Shown: one piece after another, positions 51,927 through 61,560 of the stretch
How the letters are laid out: each line of letters starts with the position of its first letter
Position numbering within the stretch: position 1 is the stretch's first letter
Source: Oscillatoria salina IIICB1
GTDB taxonomy: Bacteria; Cyanobacteriota; Cyanobacteriia; Cyanobacteriales; SIO1D9
Direction: 5' to 3'
Assembly: GCF_020144665.1 (NCBI RefSeq)
Contig: NZ_JAAHBQ010000163.1
Location: 1 to 64,000 of the forward strand
DNA length: 64,000 nucleotides
The notes under the pieces: generated by a model
The model's input: the letters and a program-made list of their open reading frames with translations, nothing else
What the model was told of the DNA's origin: nothing
Database searches by the model: none
Program-made: the position numbers and the translations under genes

Positions 51927-53825
51927 ATGGCAAACTACTCTTGCATCGCAATTGGCATCAACCGCTATTTATATCTTCAACCTCTCAATTATGCTCAAGC
52001 AGACGCACAGGCGATCGCCGAAATTTTGGCGAATGTTGCCGAATTGCCACCAGAGCAATGTTTGCTGTTGACTGATGCTTCTAATTGGGTGGAAGAACAA
52101 CCTACTTATCCGACGCGAGAAAATATCCTCTCCTGGCTCGATAATATCCAGAATAATTTAGCAATTCAATGGTTCTTTTTCAGTGGCTATGGGGTTAACT
52201 GGGAAGGCGTAGATTATTTAATGCCTGTAGATGGTAATCCGGCAGATATTCCGGGGAGTGCGATCGCTATGCGAGAGTTGTTTGAGTCACTACGGGATAA
52301 TGGGTCCGATCGCCTTTTAGTCTTGCTGGATATCAACCGTTCGCCAGGATTATTTGCTGGCAGTTCGGTGGGTGTGGAAACAAAAGAATTAGCTGAAGAG
52401 ATGGGGATCTCGCTGGTACTTTCTACCGAACCAGGGGAATTTTCCCATGAATCAGCCGATCTCGCTCGTGGTATTTTTACTGCTGGCTTATTAGAAGCAC
52501 TAAATTACTTTCAAAAAGATATTAATTTAGAAAATCTCGACCGATATCTGCGCGATCGCTTGCCGGAATTGAGCGAACATCACTGGCGACCCGTGCAAAC
52601 TCCTGTAACAATTATTCCTTCACCTCAAGCTGCACTCCAACCACTTCTTCCTCAGCCAGAAAGAGAAAACGATCTTTGGCAGCTTGATGGTAATGTTCCA
52701 GATACAGTAGAGGCTCTGGCTGTTAATTCTCAAGCAGAAAGTAATGGTACTGGTACGATCGCTCCAACCGCAGTTTCGACGTTAGAAAGACCAACGGCTT
52801 CAATTGTTTCACCAACAAAAGTACCTGCGGTCAATAATAATGCTTTGACTGCCTATGATTCACCAGATTCGCCCCCAGGGAAAAAACCAACCTGGCAAGT
52901 TTTGCTTCTAATCGCGGGTAGTTTAGCTATTTTTGCTGCCGCAGTTTTTGCCGCAGTCTTACTTGGCGATCGCGATCGGCTTCCGGAGGAAACTTCTGCC
53001 GATCCTGCTCGAACTACAGTTTCTCCGATTACTGAACCACCACTGGATTCAGATGTAACTGAGGTCCCAGCCAACAGCAATCAAACTATACCTGCTCCAG
53101 AAGCTACTGAAGTACCACCTACGGTTAGTGAAATTGCACCTTCTCGGGGAGCTACAGACAATGCTACAGTTGCTCCTTCTCCTCCCCCAAACCCGACTGC
53201 ATCGCCAGCGTCAACAGCAACCTTAGAAGCAAATCGAGAGTTATTAAATCGAGCCACCACTTATATTCAATCCAATCAAGCATCTGGCTTTAGTCGAGCA
53301 ATTAACGAAGTCCGTCAAATTGAACCAGGTGCGCCTCTTTACAACGAAGCCCAAGCGGCGATCGCTCGTTGGAGTCAAGTAATTTTAGATATTGCCCAAG
53401 GACGAGCCGAAGAAGATAATTATGCTGGCGCGATCGCGGCTGCTAAATTAGTTCCCAATGATGTACCACAAATCAAAAATGCTGCGAATCAGGCGATCGT
53501 TAAATGGTCGGAACTTGCTGAGCTAAAATGGACAAACCAAAATACTATCGCCGCCGCTCAGGAACAGATTAATCCTGCTCAAGCTTCTTCTTATAGTTTT
53601 GGGATTAGCCTGCTGCGGAAAATCAACTCAGGCGAACCAGAATATCGCCAAGCACAGCAATTAATTGAAGAGTGGAGCCGACAAATTTATCTGATGGCTA
53701 ATTCTCGCGCTGCCGGAGGCAATTTGAATCAAGCAATTGAGACAGCTAAGTTAGTCCCCCGTAATACTCCATCCTACGACCAAGCACAAAACGCGATCGC
53801 TCGCTGGCAACAAGGACAAAGGTAA
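51927..53825 (+). CDS. Orthocaspase-like protein with substituted catalytic dyad, membrane anchor and repeats
   Basis: 632 residues from ATG 51927 with GAGGGGC upstream; a TTG six codons earlier is less likely. Residues 1-230 form a caspase p20-like fold (YSCIAIGINRYLYLQPLNYA). In active members the dyad is His in SGHG and Cys in DACHSG. Here these positions read SGYG (Y88) and DINRSPG (N137), so the enzyme should be inactive, a YN-type variant. A proline/threonine-rich linker, a membrane segment (LLLIAGSLAIFAAAVFAAVLLG, about 325-346) and three degenerate 55-60 residue repeats (AIARWSQ, QAIVKWSELA, AIARWQQ) follow. The role may be scaffold or regulator. Confidence 0.88.
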   Translation: MANYSCIAIGINRYLYLQPLNYAQADAQAIAEILANVAELPPEQCLLLTDASNWVEEQPTYPTRENILSWLDNIQNNLAIQWFFFSGYGVNWEGVDYLMPVDGNPADIPGSAIAMRELFESLRDNGSDRLLVLLDINRSPGLFAGSSVGVETKELAEEMGISLVLSTEPGEFSHESADLARGIFTAGLLEALNYFQKDINLENLDRYLRDRLPELSEHHWRPVQTPVTIIPSPQAALQPLLPQPERENDLWQLDGNVPDTVEALAVNSQAESNGTGTIAPTAVSTLERPTASIVSPTKVPAVNNNALTAYDSPDSPPGKKPTWQVLLLIAGSLAIFAAAVFAAVLLGDRDRLPEETSADPARTTVSPITEPPLDSDVTEVPANSNQTIPAPEATEVPPTVSEIAPSRGATDNATVAPSPPPNPTASPASTATLEANRELLNRATTYIQSNQASGFSRAINEVRQIEPGAPLYNEAQAAIARWSQVILDIAQGRAEEDNYAGAIAAAKLVPNDVPQIKNAANQAIVKWSELAELKWTNQNTIAAAQEQINPAQASSYSFGISLLRKINSGEPEYRQAQQLIEEWSRQIYLMANSRAAGGNLNQAIETAKLVPRNTPSYDQAQNAIARWQQGQR

Positions 53826-53914
53826 TTCAAGCGAACAGTTATCACGTAGCCGCAGTTATCAGTTAGTAATTGGTAGTGGGTAGTTTGTGTTACCCAATCA
53901 CCAATCCCCTTTAA

Positions 53915-56665
53915 CTATTTAATCGGAATAAAAATTTCAAACTTAGTTCCTTTTCCTACTTCCGAATGACATAAAAGATTACCACCGTGTTTTTCAACCA
54001 CAATTTGATAGCTAATTGCTAGTCCTAATCCGGTTCCCTTACCAATTGGTTTCGTTGTAAAAAAGGGATCGAAAATTTGCTTGCAAACTCCTTCTGGCAT
54101 TCCCTTGCCATTATCACTAATTTCAATTTTCACCTGTTCGCCAACCACTTGAGTACGAATAGTAATTTTACTAGGTGATGCTTGAATTTCTGCTAGCGTT
54201 CGGCACTCATCTTGTTCTTCAAGAGTATCAATAGAGTTACTGATAATGTTCATAAATACCTGATTAATTTGACTAGCATAACATTCAATCAGGGGTAAAT
54301 CGTCATAATTTTTCTCAACTTCAATCGTTGGATGGTTGTTTTTTGCCTTCAAACGATGTTGTAAAATCAAGAGGGTACTGTCTATTCCCTCATGAAGATT
54401 TACAGCTTTTCTTTCCGCTTGATCGTGGCGGGAGAAATTGCGTAAAGATAAAACTAACTGACGAATACGTTCTGCTCCTACTTTCAGTGAAACTAAAACT
54501 TTTGGTAAATCTTCTTGCAAAAATTCTAAATCAATTTCTTCGCAAAAATCGACAATTTTTGACTTGGGATTTGGGTAATCTAGGCGGTATAAGTTCAATA
54601 AATCGAGTAGATCTTGAGTATACTGACTAACATGATTAAGATTACCGTAAATAAAATTTACTGGGTTATTGATTTCATGGGCAACACCAGCTACTAATTG
54701 TCCCAAGCTAGACATTTTTTCAGTTTGAATAAGCTGGGTTTGAGTTTGCTGTAATTCTTCTAATGCTTTAGCAAGTTCTTCGGCTTGTTGTTGAGTTTGA
54801 GTTAGCAGAGAACTTTGTTTGAGCGCTACTCCTAAATGTGTAGCAATTTGCCTAACAAAGTCAATTTCTGAATCTTGCCACTGGCGAGGTCGATCGCATT
54901 GATGAAGGCAAAGCAATCCCCACAAATAATCTTCTTTCATTAGTGGCACGATTAAATTAGCTCTAACTTGAAATTGGCTGAGAATGTTTTGGTGACAGTC
55001 GCTTAATCCTGCGGTATAAATATCGGCAACTGCCTGAATTTTACCTTGAGCATAGTCTTGAGCATACTTTTCGCCAAAACAGCGATCGCGGACTTGAGCG
55101 GTAATGGCTGAGTCAAAACCTGGTTTGACATCTTCGGAAACAAATTTACCATAACCCCAAACGGAAGTTGAATCAAAGGAAAACACTGCCACGCGATCGC
55201 ATTTAAGTAATTGTCGTACTTCTGTCACGGTTGTTTGAAAAATCTTATCTAGTTCTAAAGATGCTCGGATTTTCCCCACTACCCGAAACAAAGTTTTTTG
55301 TTGTTCGATTGATTTTTCTAACTCCCAGGTACGCTCTTCTACTTGACGCTCTAAATTACTATTCAAGTTTTTGACTTGGGCGTAAAGCAGATATTGCTCG
55401 ATTGCGGTAGCAAAATTGTTAGCTAAAGCTTTTACTAAGGAGATTTCTTCAGAAGACCAAGGTAATGTTTGACCTCTTTTTAATTCTCGCCAAGCTTCAA
55501 AAGATTGTCTGGGTAGTTCTTGTTTGCGATCGGGATTAAAACGACCTGCCCAAATGGTTTCAGTATCGATCGGATCGCGGAAAATACTCAGATAGCCTAA
55601 AAAAGAAGACCGACTATACAAAGGAACAACCAGGATGCCACGAATTTTTGTAGACTGGAAAGCTGGGGTAAGAACGCGAAATTCCGGAACTTTGTAAAGA
55701 TCGACAATTACTTTTGGACTAATTTTGTTCTGGCTTAATTGCTTGTTAGTTTTTTCCGGATGAAATAGTAATTGCCAAAGAGAATGTTCTTCGATCGGTT
55801 TTTTTTGTTGCTCTTTGCTAAAAGAACGTAACAGACTACCACAAGTATAAATTTCTGCTGACTTTTCTTGCTGATAAGGAGCAATATAAATTCTTCCAGC
55901 AGAACCTTTGAGCGCAGCAACTGTTTTTTCTAAAGCTGCTTGTAGTTCAATTTGTGGGAAAGAATGAAGTAAATTAGATACTCGATTAATTGTTGCTTCT
56001 CGCTGGGCTTGTTCTCTAGCGGCGGAGAGTAATTTAGACTGAGCGATCGCGATCGATACTTGATCGGCTACCAACTGCAAGTTTTTCAATTCGGTATTGG
56101 AAATATTTCGCGCTTCACTATGGTGAGAAATCAGTAAACCCCACAGTTGATTAGTAGTTTTCTTTTTTCTTAAATTATGATGTACAATTGGTACGACAAC
56201 CGAAGACTGAACTCCCATTGCTCTGAGATATTCTGAGTGGCATTCGTCAAGATTGCGGTAGGTGATTTCCCAGCTTTCCCCCGCTATACTTCCCCCTTCA
56301 TTTTCTATAGCACTTAGCCCAATTTTCTTTTGCTCGACGTTGACAATAGAGCGTAAACCAACCTTAAGAAACATTTCCCGCAAATCTACAGGAATGTCGT
56401 CCGCCGGAAAACGAAGTCCAATTAATGAAGGAAGACGTCGCTCGTCTACCGATTCGGCAATTACTTCTCCACTGCCATCCTCATGAAATTTGTAAATTTT
56501 TACTCTGTCAGTAGCAAGGGCATCCCGAACTTCTACAACGGCAGCAGCTAAAATTTCTGGTAGTTCTAGAGATTGACGAATGCTTTTAACGATCCGTTCT
56601 AACCAAACGGCTTGATTGATTGCGACCGAACTGACTTGAGTTTGATTATCTTTTATTTTATTCAT
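53915..56665 (-). CDS. GAF-containing histidine kinase, phytochrome-like
   Basis: 916 residues with three GAF domains then a kinase. GAF1 (about 15-215) has the phytochrome-type DDIP (89-92) and C142-H143 in [14 protein letters not shown], matching the bilin-binding Cys-His of cyanobacteriochromes. GAF2 (about 225-435) is divergent. GAF3 (about 455-625) has C557-H558 in [13 protein letters not shown], again a bilin-type site. The kinase has H663 in [13 protein letters not shown], an N-box with [13 protein letters not shown] and the G-box [11 protein letters not shown]. It has no receiver or DNA-binding domain. It is likely a photoreceptor that phosphorylates a partner regulator elsewhere; chromophores are not provable from sequence. 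Confidence 0.9.
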   Translation of the reverse strand: MNKIKDNQTQVSSVAINQAVWLERIVKSIRQSLELPEILAAAVVEVRDALATDRVKIYKFHEDGSGEVIAESVDERRLPSLIGLRFPADDIPVDLREMFLKVGLRSIVNVEQKKIGLSAIENEGGSIAGESWEITYRNLDECHSEYLRAMGVQSSVVVPIVHHNLRKKKTTNQLWGLLISHHSEARNISNTELKNLQLVADQVSIAIAQSKLLSAAREQAQREATINRVSNLLHSFPQIELQAALEKTVAALKGSAGRIYIAPYQQEKSAEIYTCGSLLRSFSKEQQKKPIEEHSLWQLLFHPEKTNKQLSQNKISPKVIVDLYKVPEFRVLTPAFQSTKIRGILVVPLYSRSSFLGYLSIFRDPIDTETIWAGRFNPDRKQELPRQSFEAWRELKRGQTLPWSSEEISLVKALANNFATAIEQYLLYAQVKNLNSNLERQVEERTWELEKSIEQQKTLFRVVGKIRASLELDKIFQTTVTEVRQLLKCDRVAVFSFDSTSVWGYGKFVSEDVKPGFDSAITAQVRDRCFGEKYAQDYAQGKIQAVADIYTAGLSDCHQNILSQFQVRANLIVPLMKEDYLWGLLCLHQCDRPRQWQDSEIDFVRQIATHLGVALKQSSLLTQTQQQAEELAKALEELQQTQTQLIQTEKMSSLGQLVAGVAHEINNPVNFIYGNLNHVSQYTQDLLDLLNLYRLDYPNPKSKIVDFCEEIDLEFLQEDLPKVLVSLKVGAERIRQLVLSLRNFSRHDQAERKAVNLHEGIDSTLLILQHRLKAKNNHPTIEVEKNYDDLPLIECYASQINQVFMNIISNSIDTLEEQDECRTLAEIQASPSKITIRTQVVGEQVKIEISDNGKGMPEGVCKQIFDPFFTTKPIGKGTGLGLAISYQIVVEKHGGNLLCHSEVGKGTKFEIFIPIK

Positions 56666-56905
56666 TATTTGATTACCAACCGCAAGAAGTGTATTAATAT
56701 ATACTCTACCTAGATAAATATTCTGTTACTGAAGAAATCTTCACCGATATCCGAGAAAACCATACCTCGTCCGGCGATACTCGCTCTACCGCTAACGCTA
56801 TATCCGCTACGCGATCGGATTCTGGTTTCTCGATTGCTTCAATTTCCCTGTTTTAATCTTTGGTAGAGGCAGTGGAGATACACCTGCTTGCACTAAAGTT
56901 AAATT

Positions 56906-57370
56906 TTATTTTGATTCTTTGAGAAAGTTTGCGCGAATTTCTGCTCTTACTGCCATTAATATTTTACCTAATTCATTCATTCCGGTTCGATTTTGACCGC
57001 AACCCCAGTAATAATCTTTGGGGGAGTCTTCGACAATGATCTCGTCACCCGTAGATAGCAAAATTTTTTGAATGTCACGATGGGTTAGAAATTTGGTTAG
57101 CACTCCTTTCCACATTACTTGTTTTTTCACTTGTTCCCAATCGTCGCGTAAGCTAAGTTCCGGATTTCTACCTAAAGCTGCTGCTTCTTCTGGCGTTGCT
57201 GCTTGGCGAATTTCTGAGATTATTGCTTCATTTTTGCTCCCCAGGTATTTATGCGCTTGATAGTAATGTTCGACAGTTTTCCAATCAAGATTTTCTAAAT
57301 AAATTGGATGAGGAGAGAAGTTAGAAAAGCAGCCATAAGGAGCATTAACTTTATAGAAATAAATGGTCAT
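56906..57370 (-). CDS. NADAR-family protein (YbiA-like)
   Basis: 154 residues. The family motifs are GCFSNFSPHPIYLE (about 13-26), TVEHYYQAHKYLGS and the C-terminal DYYWGCGQNRTGMNELGKILM, where the WG-G-N-G-N-LG pattern is complete. NADAR/YbiA proteins are N-glycosidases acting on riboflavin intermediates or on ADP-ribosylated targets. Which substrate applies here is unknown. It sits alone between the GAF kinase and a TPR protein gene. Confidence 0.92.
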   Translation of the reverse strand: MTIYFYKVNAPYGCFSNFSPHPIYLENLDWKTVEHYYQAHKYLGSKNEAIISEIRQAATPEEAAALGRNPELSLRDDWEQVKKQVMWKGVLTKFLTHRDIQKILLSTGDEIIVEDSPKDYYWGCGQNRTGMNELGKILMAVRAEIRANFLKESK

Positions 57371-57486
57371 TTTTTTGCTTTGCTGTGGAACTTGCCACGT
57401 TCAAGAGTAAATGGGCAAGAAAAATTAACTTAAAAAGGCTATTGTTAAGGGAAAATGTGACTTTCTTTCAACTAAATAAGCATTAT

Positions 57487-58392
57487 TTAATCGATTTCTT
57501 CTACCTCTGTTTGAGCTTTGCGACGTTCGCGCTCAATCTGCTTGACAAGCGAACTGGGTAGTTGTTCTGCTTTTGCCAAAGAGCGATCGAAATAGGCTAC
57601 TGCTTGTTGGAGAAATGAGAGATTATTTTCATCCTGACCTTTTTCTAACAAGATTTGTGCTTTTAAATAAAATAATTCTGGATTATCTGGTGTGGCTGTT
57701 AAAGCGCGATTAACAAAATCTAGTGCTTTGTCATGTTGGTTTAAATCGCGATAAGCAACAGCAATCCCGCGATTAACTAGATACTCCGGAGCGGCATTTC
57801 GTTGAAATTTCTCAATAGCTTGCTCTGGAGCGGAAAAAGGCAAATTAACTGCTAAAAGTAACTCCATATAACCTTTGAGTAAATTGAGTTCTGGGTCTTC
57901 AGGGGCATTTTTTTCAGCTTCATCAAGAAAGGCGAAAACTTTTTGTAATTGGTTGAGGGCAGCTAGAGGCTGTTCGTCTATTTTATACTTATATGCTCCT
58001 TCTAAAAAATAGCCAACAGCGAGATAAAGATTACCTCGTAAACTATCTTGGGATTGTAAACTTTCTGCGACTTGCTGAGTTTTCAGAGCGTAGTCTTTGA
58101 GCGTTTCCCAATCTTGGTCGGTGTAAGCCAAAGATGCTCGCATTGCATAAGCAAGGGGTTCGGAACTTTCGCTTTTTTCTGCGATCGCCAAATATTCTAG
58201 CGCGCGATCGTAATCTCCCTGTTTGAAAATTGCCTCAAAAGCTGCTTCGGTATTTTCTGGAATATCACGAACATCGTTAGTGCGAAAAGGATCTCCAGCC
58301 CATACGGGGCTACTCCCCAGACTCACAGCGAGAGTACAAGCGCTAATCAAGGTAACACAGATAAGTTTAGGTGCAGTTAGCCAAGTATTCAT
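57487..58392 (-). CDS. Sll0314/Alr1548-type TPR protein
   Basis: 301 residues from ATG 58392, chosen because it gives a clean signal peptide (MNTWLTAPKLICVTLISAC then a cut after VWA) and AGG lies 9 bases upstream; an ATG 10 codons earlier is in frame. At least three TPR-like units follow (FKQGDYDRALEYLAIAEKS, YRDLNQHDKALDFVNRALTATP, LLEKGQDENNLSFLQQAVAYFDRSL). It is exported to the periplasm or thylakoid lumen and may hold protein complexes; function not established. Confidence 0.86.
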   Translation of the reverse strand: MNTWLTAPKLICVTLISACTLAVSLGSSPVWAGDPFRTNDVRDIPENTEAAFEAIFKQGDYDRALEYLAIAEKSESSEPLAYAMRASLAYTDQDWETLKDYALKTQQVAESLQSQDSLRGNLYLAVGYFLEGAYKYKIDEQPLAALNQLQKVFAFLDEAEKNAPEDPELNLLKGYMELLLAVNLPFSAPEQAIEKFQRNAAPEYLVNRGIAVAYRDLNQHDKALDFVNRALTATPDNPELFYLKAQILLEKGQDENNLSFLQQAVAYFDRSLAKAEQLPSSLVKQIERERRKAQTEVEEID

Positions 58393-58555
58393 AGTTAAGT
58401 ACCTGAAGATTAAGTTTGACATAAGCCGCTTCTAGCTAGTTCGCGGTTTGATGGTAATAACAATGTTAAGTTGTTAATGGAGCGATCGCTTAATTTCGAT
58501 AAGCTACAAGCAGATTTTCCCCTCGTATTAGCAAGTTATTATTGTACGGTTCTTA

Positions 58556-59239
58556 ATGCTGTATCTCAAAAACCTGGTTTACCATCCTCCTGCTACTCCT
58601 ACACCAATCTTGAAAAAAATTAATCTCGAACTGATCCCCCAGCAGTTAGGATTAGTCATTGGTCGCAGTGGTTCTGGAAAAACAACTTTACTGGAAATTT
58701 TGGCAGGATTAGCTGAAAAAACTGATGGTGGTGTTTTCTGGCGCGACCAAGAACTTCTACCTCTAGATTTACAATATTTGGCAGGTCTGGTTTTTCAGTT
58801 CCCAGAACGACATTTTTGTGGTGGGACGATTTTGGAAGAGTTACGTTTGGGTCATCCGGAACTGGGTTCTCAGCAAATTAGGGATACTCTCCAGGAGGTT
58901 GGACTAGACCATCTTTCTCTGAGTATCTCACCCAATAATCTTAGCGGCGGTCAACAGCGACGACTCGCTTTGGCTGTACAACTCGTCCGTCAGCCTAATT
59001 TACTCTTACTCGACGAACCTACTGCTGGACTTGATTGGTCGATGCGTCGTCAGCTGGCGAAGTTATTAGCCAAACTTAAGGAACATTGGACGCTTTTAGT
59101 TGTGACTCACGATGCAGGTGAATTATTGCAAATTGCTGACCGTTGTTGGTTACTCGAAGAAGGTTATCTTAGTTCTATTGACCAGGAAAAGCTGCTCGCT
59201 AAAAATAATACAGCATCCTCGGTTATCAGTTATCAGTGA
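58556..59239 (+). CDS. ABC-type ATP-binding protein, CbiO/EcfA-like
   Basis: 227 residues. Walker A is GRSGSGKTT near 37-45, Q-loop VFQFPERHFCGGTILEEL, signature LSGGQQRRLALA and Walker B LLLLDEPTAGLDW, with the H-loop VTHDAGELL. The FPE(R/H)xFC segment and the length suggest the energy-coupling ATPase type used with cobalt/nickel or vitamin transporters. No membrane partner is adjacent. The last residues SSVISYQ and the stop are supplied by a heptamer repeat, so the true C-terminus has been changed by repeat insertion or extends only to that point. Confidence 0.86.
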   Translation: MLYLKNLVYHPPATPTPILKKINLELIPQQLGLVIGRSGSGKTTLLEILAGLAEKTDGGVFWRDQELLPLDLQYLAGLVFQFPERHFCGGTILEELRLGHPELGSQQIRDTLQEVGLDHLSLSISPNNLSGGQQRRLALAVQLVRQPNLLLLDEPTAGLDWSMRRQLAKLLAKLKEHWTLLVVTHDAGELLQIADRCWLLEEGYLSSIDQEKLLAKNNTASSVISYQ

Positions 59240-59286
59240 ACAGTGAACAGTTATCAGTGAACCTAGTCCCCAATCCCCAATCCCCA
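59219..59286. repeat. STRR overlapping an ABC gene end and the rsmG leader
   Basis: Heptamers GTTATCA, GTGAACA and GTTATCA run from 59221, followed by CCCCAATCCCCAATCCCCAATG. The TGA inside the repeat is the stop of the ABC ATPase gene; the ATG right after the final CCCCA is the rsmG start. So the repeat provides both the end of one coding region and the whole leader of the next. Confidence 0.85.
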
Positions 59287-60057
59287 ATGAATAAAGAACA
59301 ACTAAGCAATTTATCTAGGCTACCAGAAATGGAGAAAATTTGGCAAAAAACTCTTCAATGGCAGCCAGAACCACAACAAAATCATTTATTTCAACAGCTT
59401 TATGAAGAGATTTTATCGGGTAATAGCCAACTAAATCTTACCCGTATTACTGAAGCAAAAGAGTTTTGGGAAAAACATCTTTGGGATTCTTTACAAGGGA
59501 TTGCGCCTTTAGCTTTTGCCGATAAGTTACACTCAAATGTGTCTTTAGAGAAAGCAAATCTGATCGATATTGGGACAGGTGGAGGTTTTCCTGGCATTCC
59601 TGTAGCGATCGCTGTTCCTCATTGTCATGTTACTCTACTTGATTCGACTGCGAAAAAAATCACCTTTCTCAACAGTTTGCTTGTCAAGTTAAATCTTCCT
59701 AATGTTAAAACTTTAACTGCTAGGGCGGAAGCGATCGGACAACAACCCCAGCATCGAGAAGTTTATGATTTCGCTTTAATTCGGGCTGTAGGTTCAGTTT
59801 CTGTATGTGCTGAATATGCGCTACCTTTACTGAAAATCGGCGGTATAGCGATACTTTATCGCGGTAACTGGACAGATGAAGAACAGAAAAGTTTATCTGA
59901 GGCAGTTAAGCAACTAGGAGGGACAATCGAATCAATTGAAGGTTTTCAAACTCCCCTCAGTAAAAGTATCCGTCACTGCATCTATCTGGGCAAGCGAAAG
60001 CCCAGTCCTCAAAAATTTCCTCGCGCGATCGGTATTCCCACCCAACAACCTTTATAA
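59287..60057 (+). CDS. rsmG: 16S rRNA (guanine527-N7)-methyltransferase RsmG
   Basis: 256 residues from ATG 59287; the frame continues upstream through repeat DNA to a GTG, but those residues are repeat-coded and unlikely to be translated. The SAM-binding loop is LIDIGTGGGFPGIPVAI near 90-106, followed by VTLLDSTAKKI and the RAVGSVSVCAEYALPLLKIGG motif typical of RsmG. The C-terminal tail (KPSPQKFPRAIGIPTQQPL) is a usual cyanobacterial extension. It methylates G527 of 16S rRNA in the 530 loop. Confidence 0.94.
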   Translation: MNKEQLSNLSRLPEMEKIWQKTLQWQPEPQQNHLFQQLYEEILSGNSQLNLTRITEAKEFWEKHLWDSLQGIAPLAFADKLHSNVSLEKANLIDIGTGGGFPGIPVAIAVPHCHVTLLDSTAKKITFLNSLLVKLNLPNVKTLTARAEAIGQQPQHREVYDFALIRAVGSVSVCAEYALPLLKIGGIAILYRGNWTDEEQKSLSEAVKQLGGTIESIEGFQTPLSKSIRHCIYLGKRKPSPQKFPRAIGIPTQQPL

Positions 60058-60129
60058 CAGTTAGAGTTAAGAATTATCAGCGATCGCCGATCGGTTTATC
60101 TTCCTTGTTTCCCAATTCCCACTACCGAA

Positions 60130-61128
60130 TTACCCGTGTTTGCTTGTCAGAGTTTCAGTTGAGAAGGATTCCGTTAATTTTGCTGAAGAATTGGCTCGAA
60201 CTGCACGAAACATCCCAAATCGACAAAGACCTGTACCAAAAGCAATGCGCATTAAGAGAATCGTTGGGACTTCTCGCAAAGATTTAATCAAACCTGAAAG
60301 TCCAAAGCGCACTAATCCCTCTGGTCGAGCTACGCCTTGCCAGATAGAATCGAACCAAGAAGGAAGAGTTTGCTCAGTCCAATCGGCGGTGACGACTTCA
60401 CCTTCGGTTAATCCGGTTGCTTCTAGAAGTTCAGAAAAGCTTTCAATACTGGCGAAGGCTGGATGGGACCACTGGTCAAGGAGTTGGCGCATTACGGGGC
60501 GTTCCCAAAGGTTGAGCGGTTGGGAGCGATCGTCGCGTTGATTCCAATCCGCTACTACGAGTATACCTCCGGGCTTCAAAACGCGCAGTAATTCTCGAGC
60601 AAAAATTGCTTTATCCGGCATATGGGGACCGGCTTCAATTGACCAAACCACATCAAAACTAGCATCAGGAAACGAAACAGACATGGCATCATCGACAGCA
60701 AATTTAACATCCAAGTCGTTCGGAGTTAATTCAGTGGCACGTTTAACTTGTTGAGGACTGATGGTAATACCAGTTACGGAAAATCCGTAATCTCGTGCCA
60801 AAATGCGACTACTGCCGCCAATTCCACAACCTACATCTAAAACAGTGGTACCTGGAGGCAATTTGTCTAATCCTCCCCAACGCACCATTTCACGAACAAA
60901 ATCAGCTTTTGCTGCTAAAAAATCTTTGCGCTGCGGTGGCGAATCATAATAACCGAGGTGAATATGTTCCCCCCAGTAGAATTCTAAAATACCGTCTTCT
61001 GTCCATCGGTCGTAAGAATTGGCAACTGATTCAGCCGATTGATAGCGGCGAGAGGTAACTAGATAAAGTGCGATCGCGATCGCTAAAAGTCCTAGCAGTA
61101 GTCCGAAAACAAAAAATACGAAATTCAT
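60130..61128 (-). CDS. MPBQ/MSBQ methyltransferase (Sll0418-type)
   Basis: 332 residues. An N-terminal membrane anchor (MNFVFFVFGLLLGLLAIAIALYL) is followed by a class I methyltransferase domain. The SAM motif is TTVLDVGCGIGGSSRILA near 93-110; motif II DDAMSVSFPDASFDVVWSIE and the late VLKPGGILVVADW follow. The PGGILVV type and the N-terminal helix match Synechocystis Sll0418, which methylates 2-methyl-6-phytyl- or solanesyl-benzoquinone on the way to tocopherol and plastoquinone. It is convergent with rsmG and read alone. Confidence 0.9.
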   Translation of the reverse strand: MNFVFFVFGLLLGLLAIAIALYLVTSRRYQSAESVANSYDRWTEDGILEFYWGEHIHLGYYDSPPQRKDFLAAKADFVREMVRWGGLDKLPPGTTVLDVGCGIGGSSRILARDYGFSVTGITISPQQVKRATELTPNDLDVKFAVDDAMSVSFPDASFDVVWSIEAGPHMPDKAIFARELLRVLKPGGILVVADWNQRDDRSQPLNLWERPVMRQLLDQWSHPAFASIESFSELLEATGLTEGEVVTADWTEQTLPSWFDSIWQGVARPEGLVRFGLSGLIKSLREVPTILLMRIAFGTGLCRFGMFRAVRANSSAKLTESFSTETLTSKHG

Positions 61129-61560
61129 TTGAAGTTAAGCCGTTAGATAAGACTTACCCAAGTTTACCTACAACTAGACTTTCCTCTCCAGCGATCGCTC
61201 GATCGTATAGTTTGAGGTAATCTTAACACTATCGCGAGCAGACCGGACAAAAGCTTATTTTTTATTAGTTTACTTTAATAATTGCTAATTTATCCCCTTG
61301 GACTCTTTACTTATAACCCAACTTGTGTTAGAGAAAAATAATAGCTAAATTTTCGCCACAAATGACAAACTCTTAGCGACAAATGGAGAAGAACTGAGAA
61401 AATTTCATTGAAGCGATCGCGTAGCTGGCGAGATCCGTCAAAATCTCTTCTAATAGAGAAATAACATCAGGGTGCAGCATCAAATCATCGTAGCTGCTTC
61501 TAGCTACTGTGCAAAAATTGGAACTTGCTGGCGATTTCAAGCCAAGTGGAGCAAAAACAA
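61129..61560. other. Gene-free gap of 432 bases
   Basis: No protein or RNA gene can be supported. The GCGATCGC-type octamer occurs here, and GGAG (61548-61551) near the right end is the ribosome binding site of the next gene. No repeat or hairpin stands out. Confidence 0.4.

Noticed and set aside
59236-59286. Upstream GTG start for rsmG
   Set aside because: The extra 17 residues are coded by the heptamer repeat and CCCCAAT tail, and the ATG at 59287 matches the family start.
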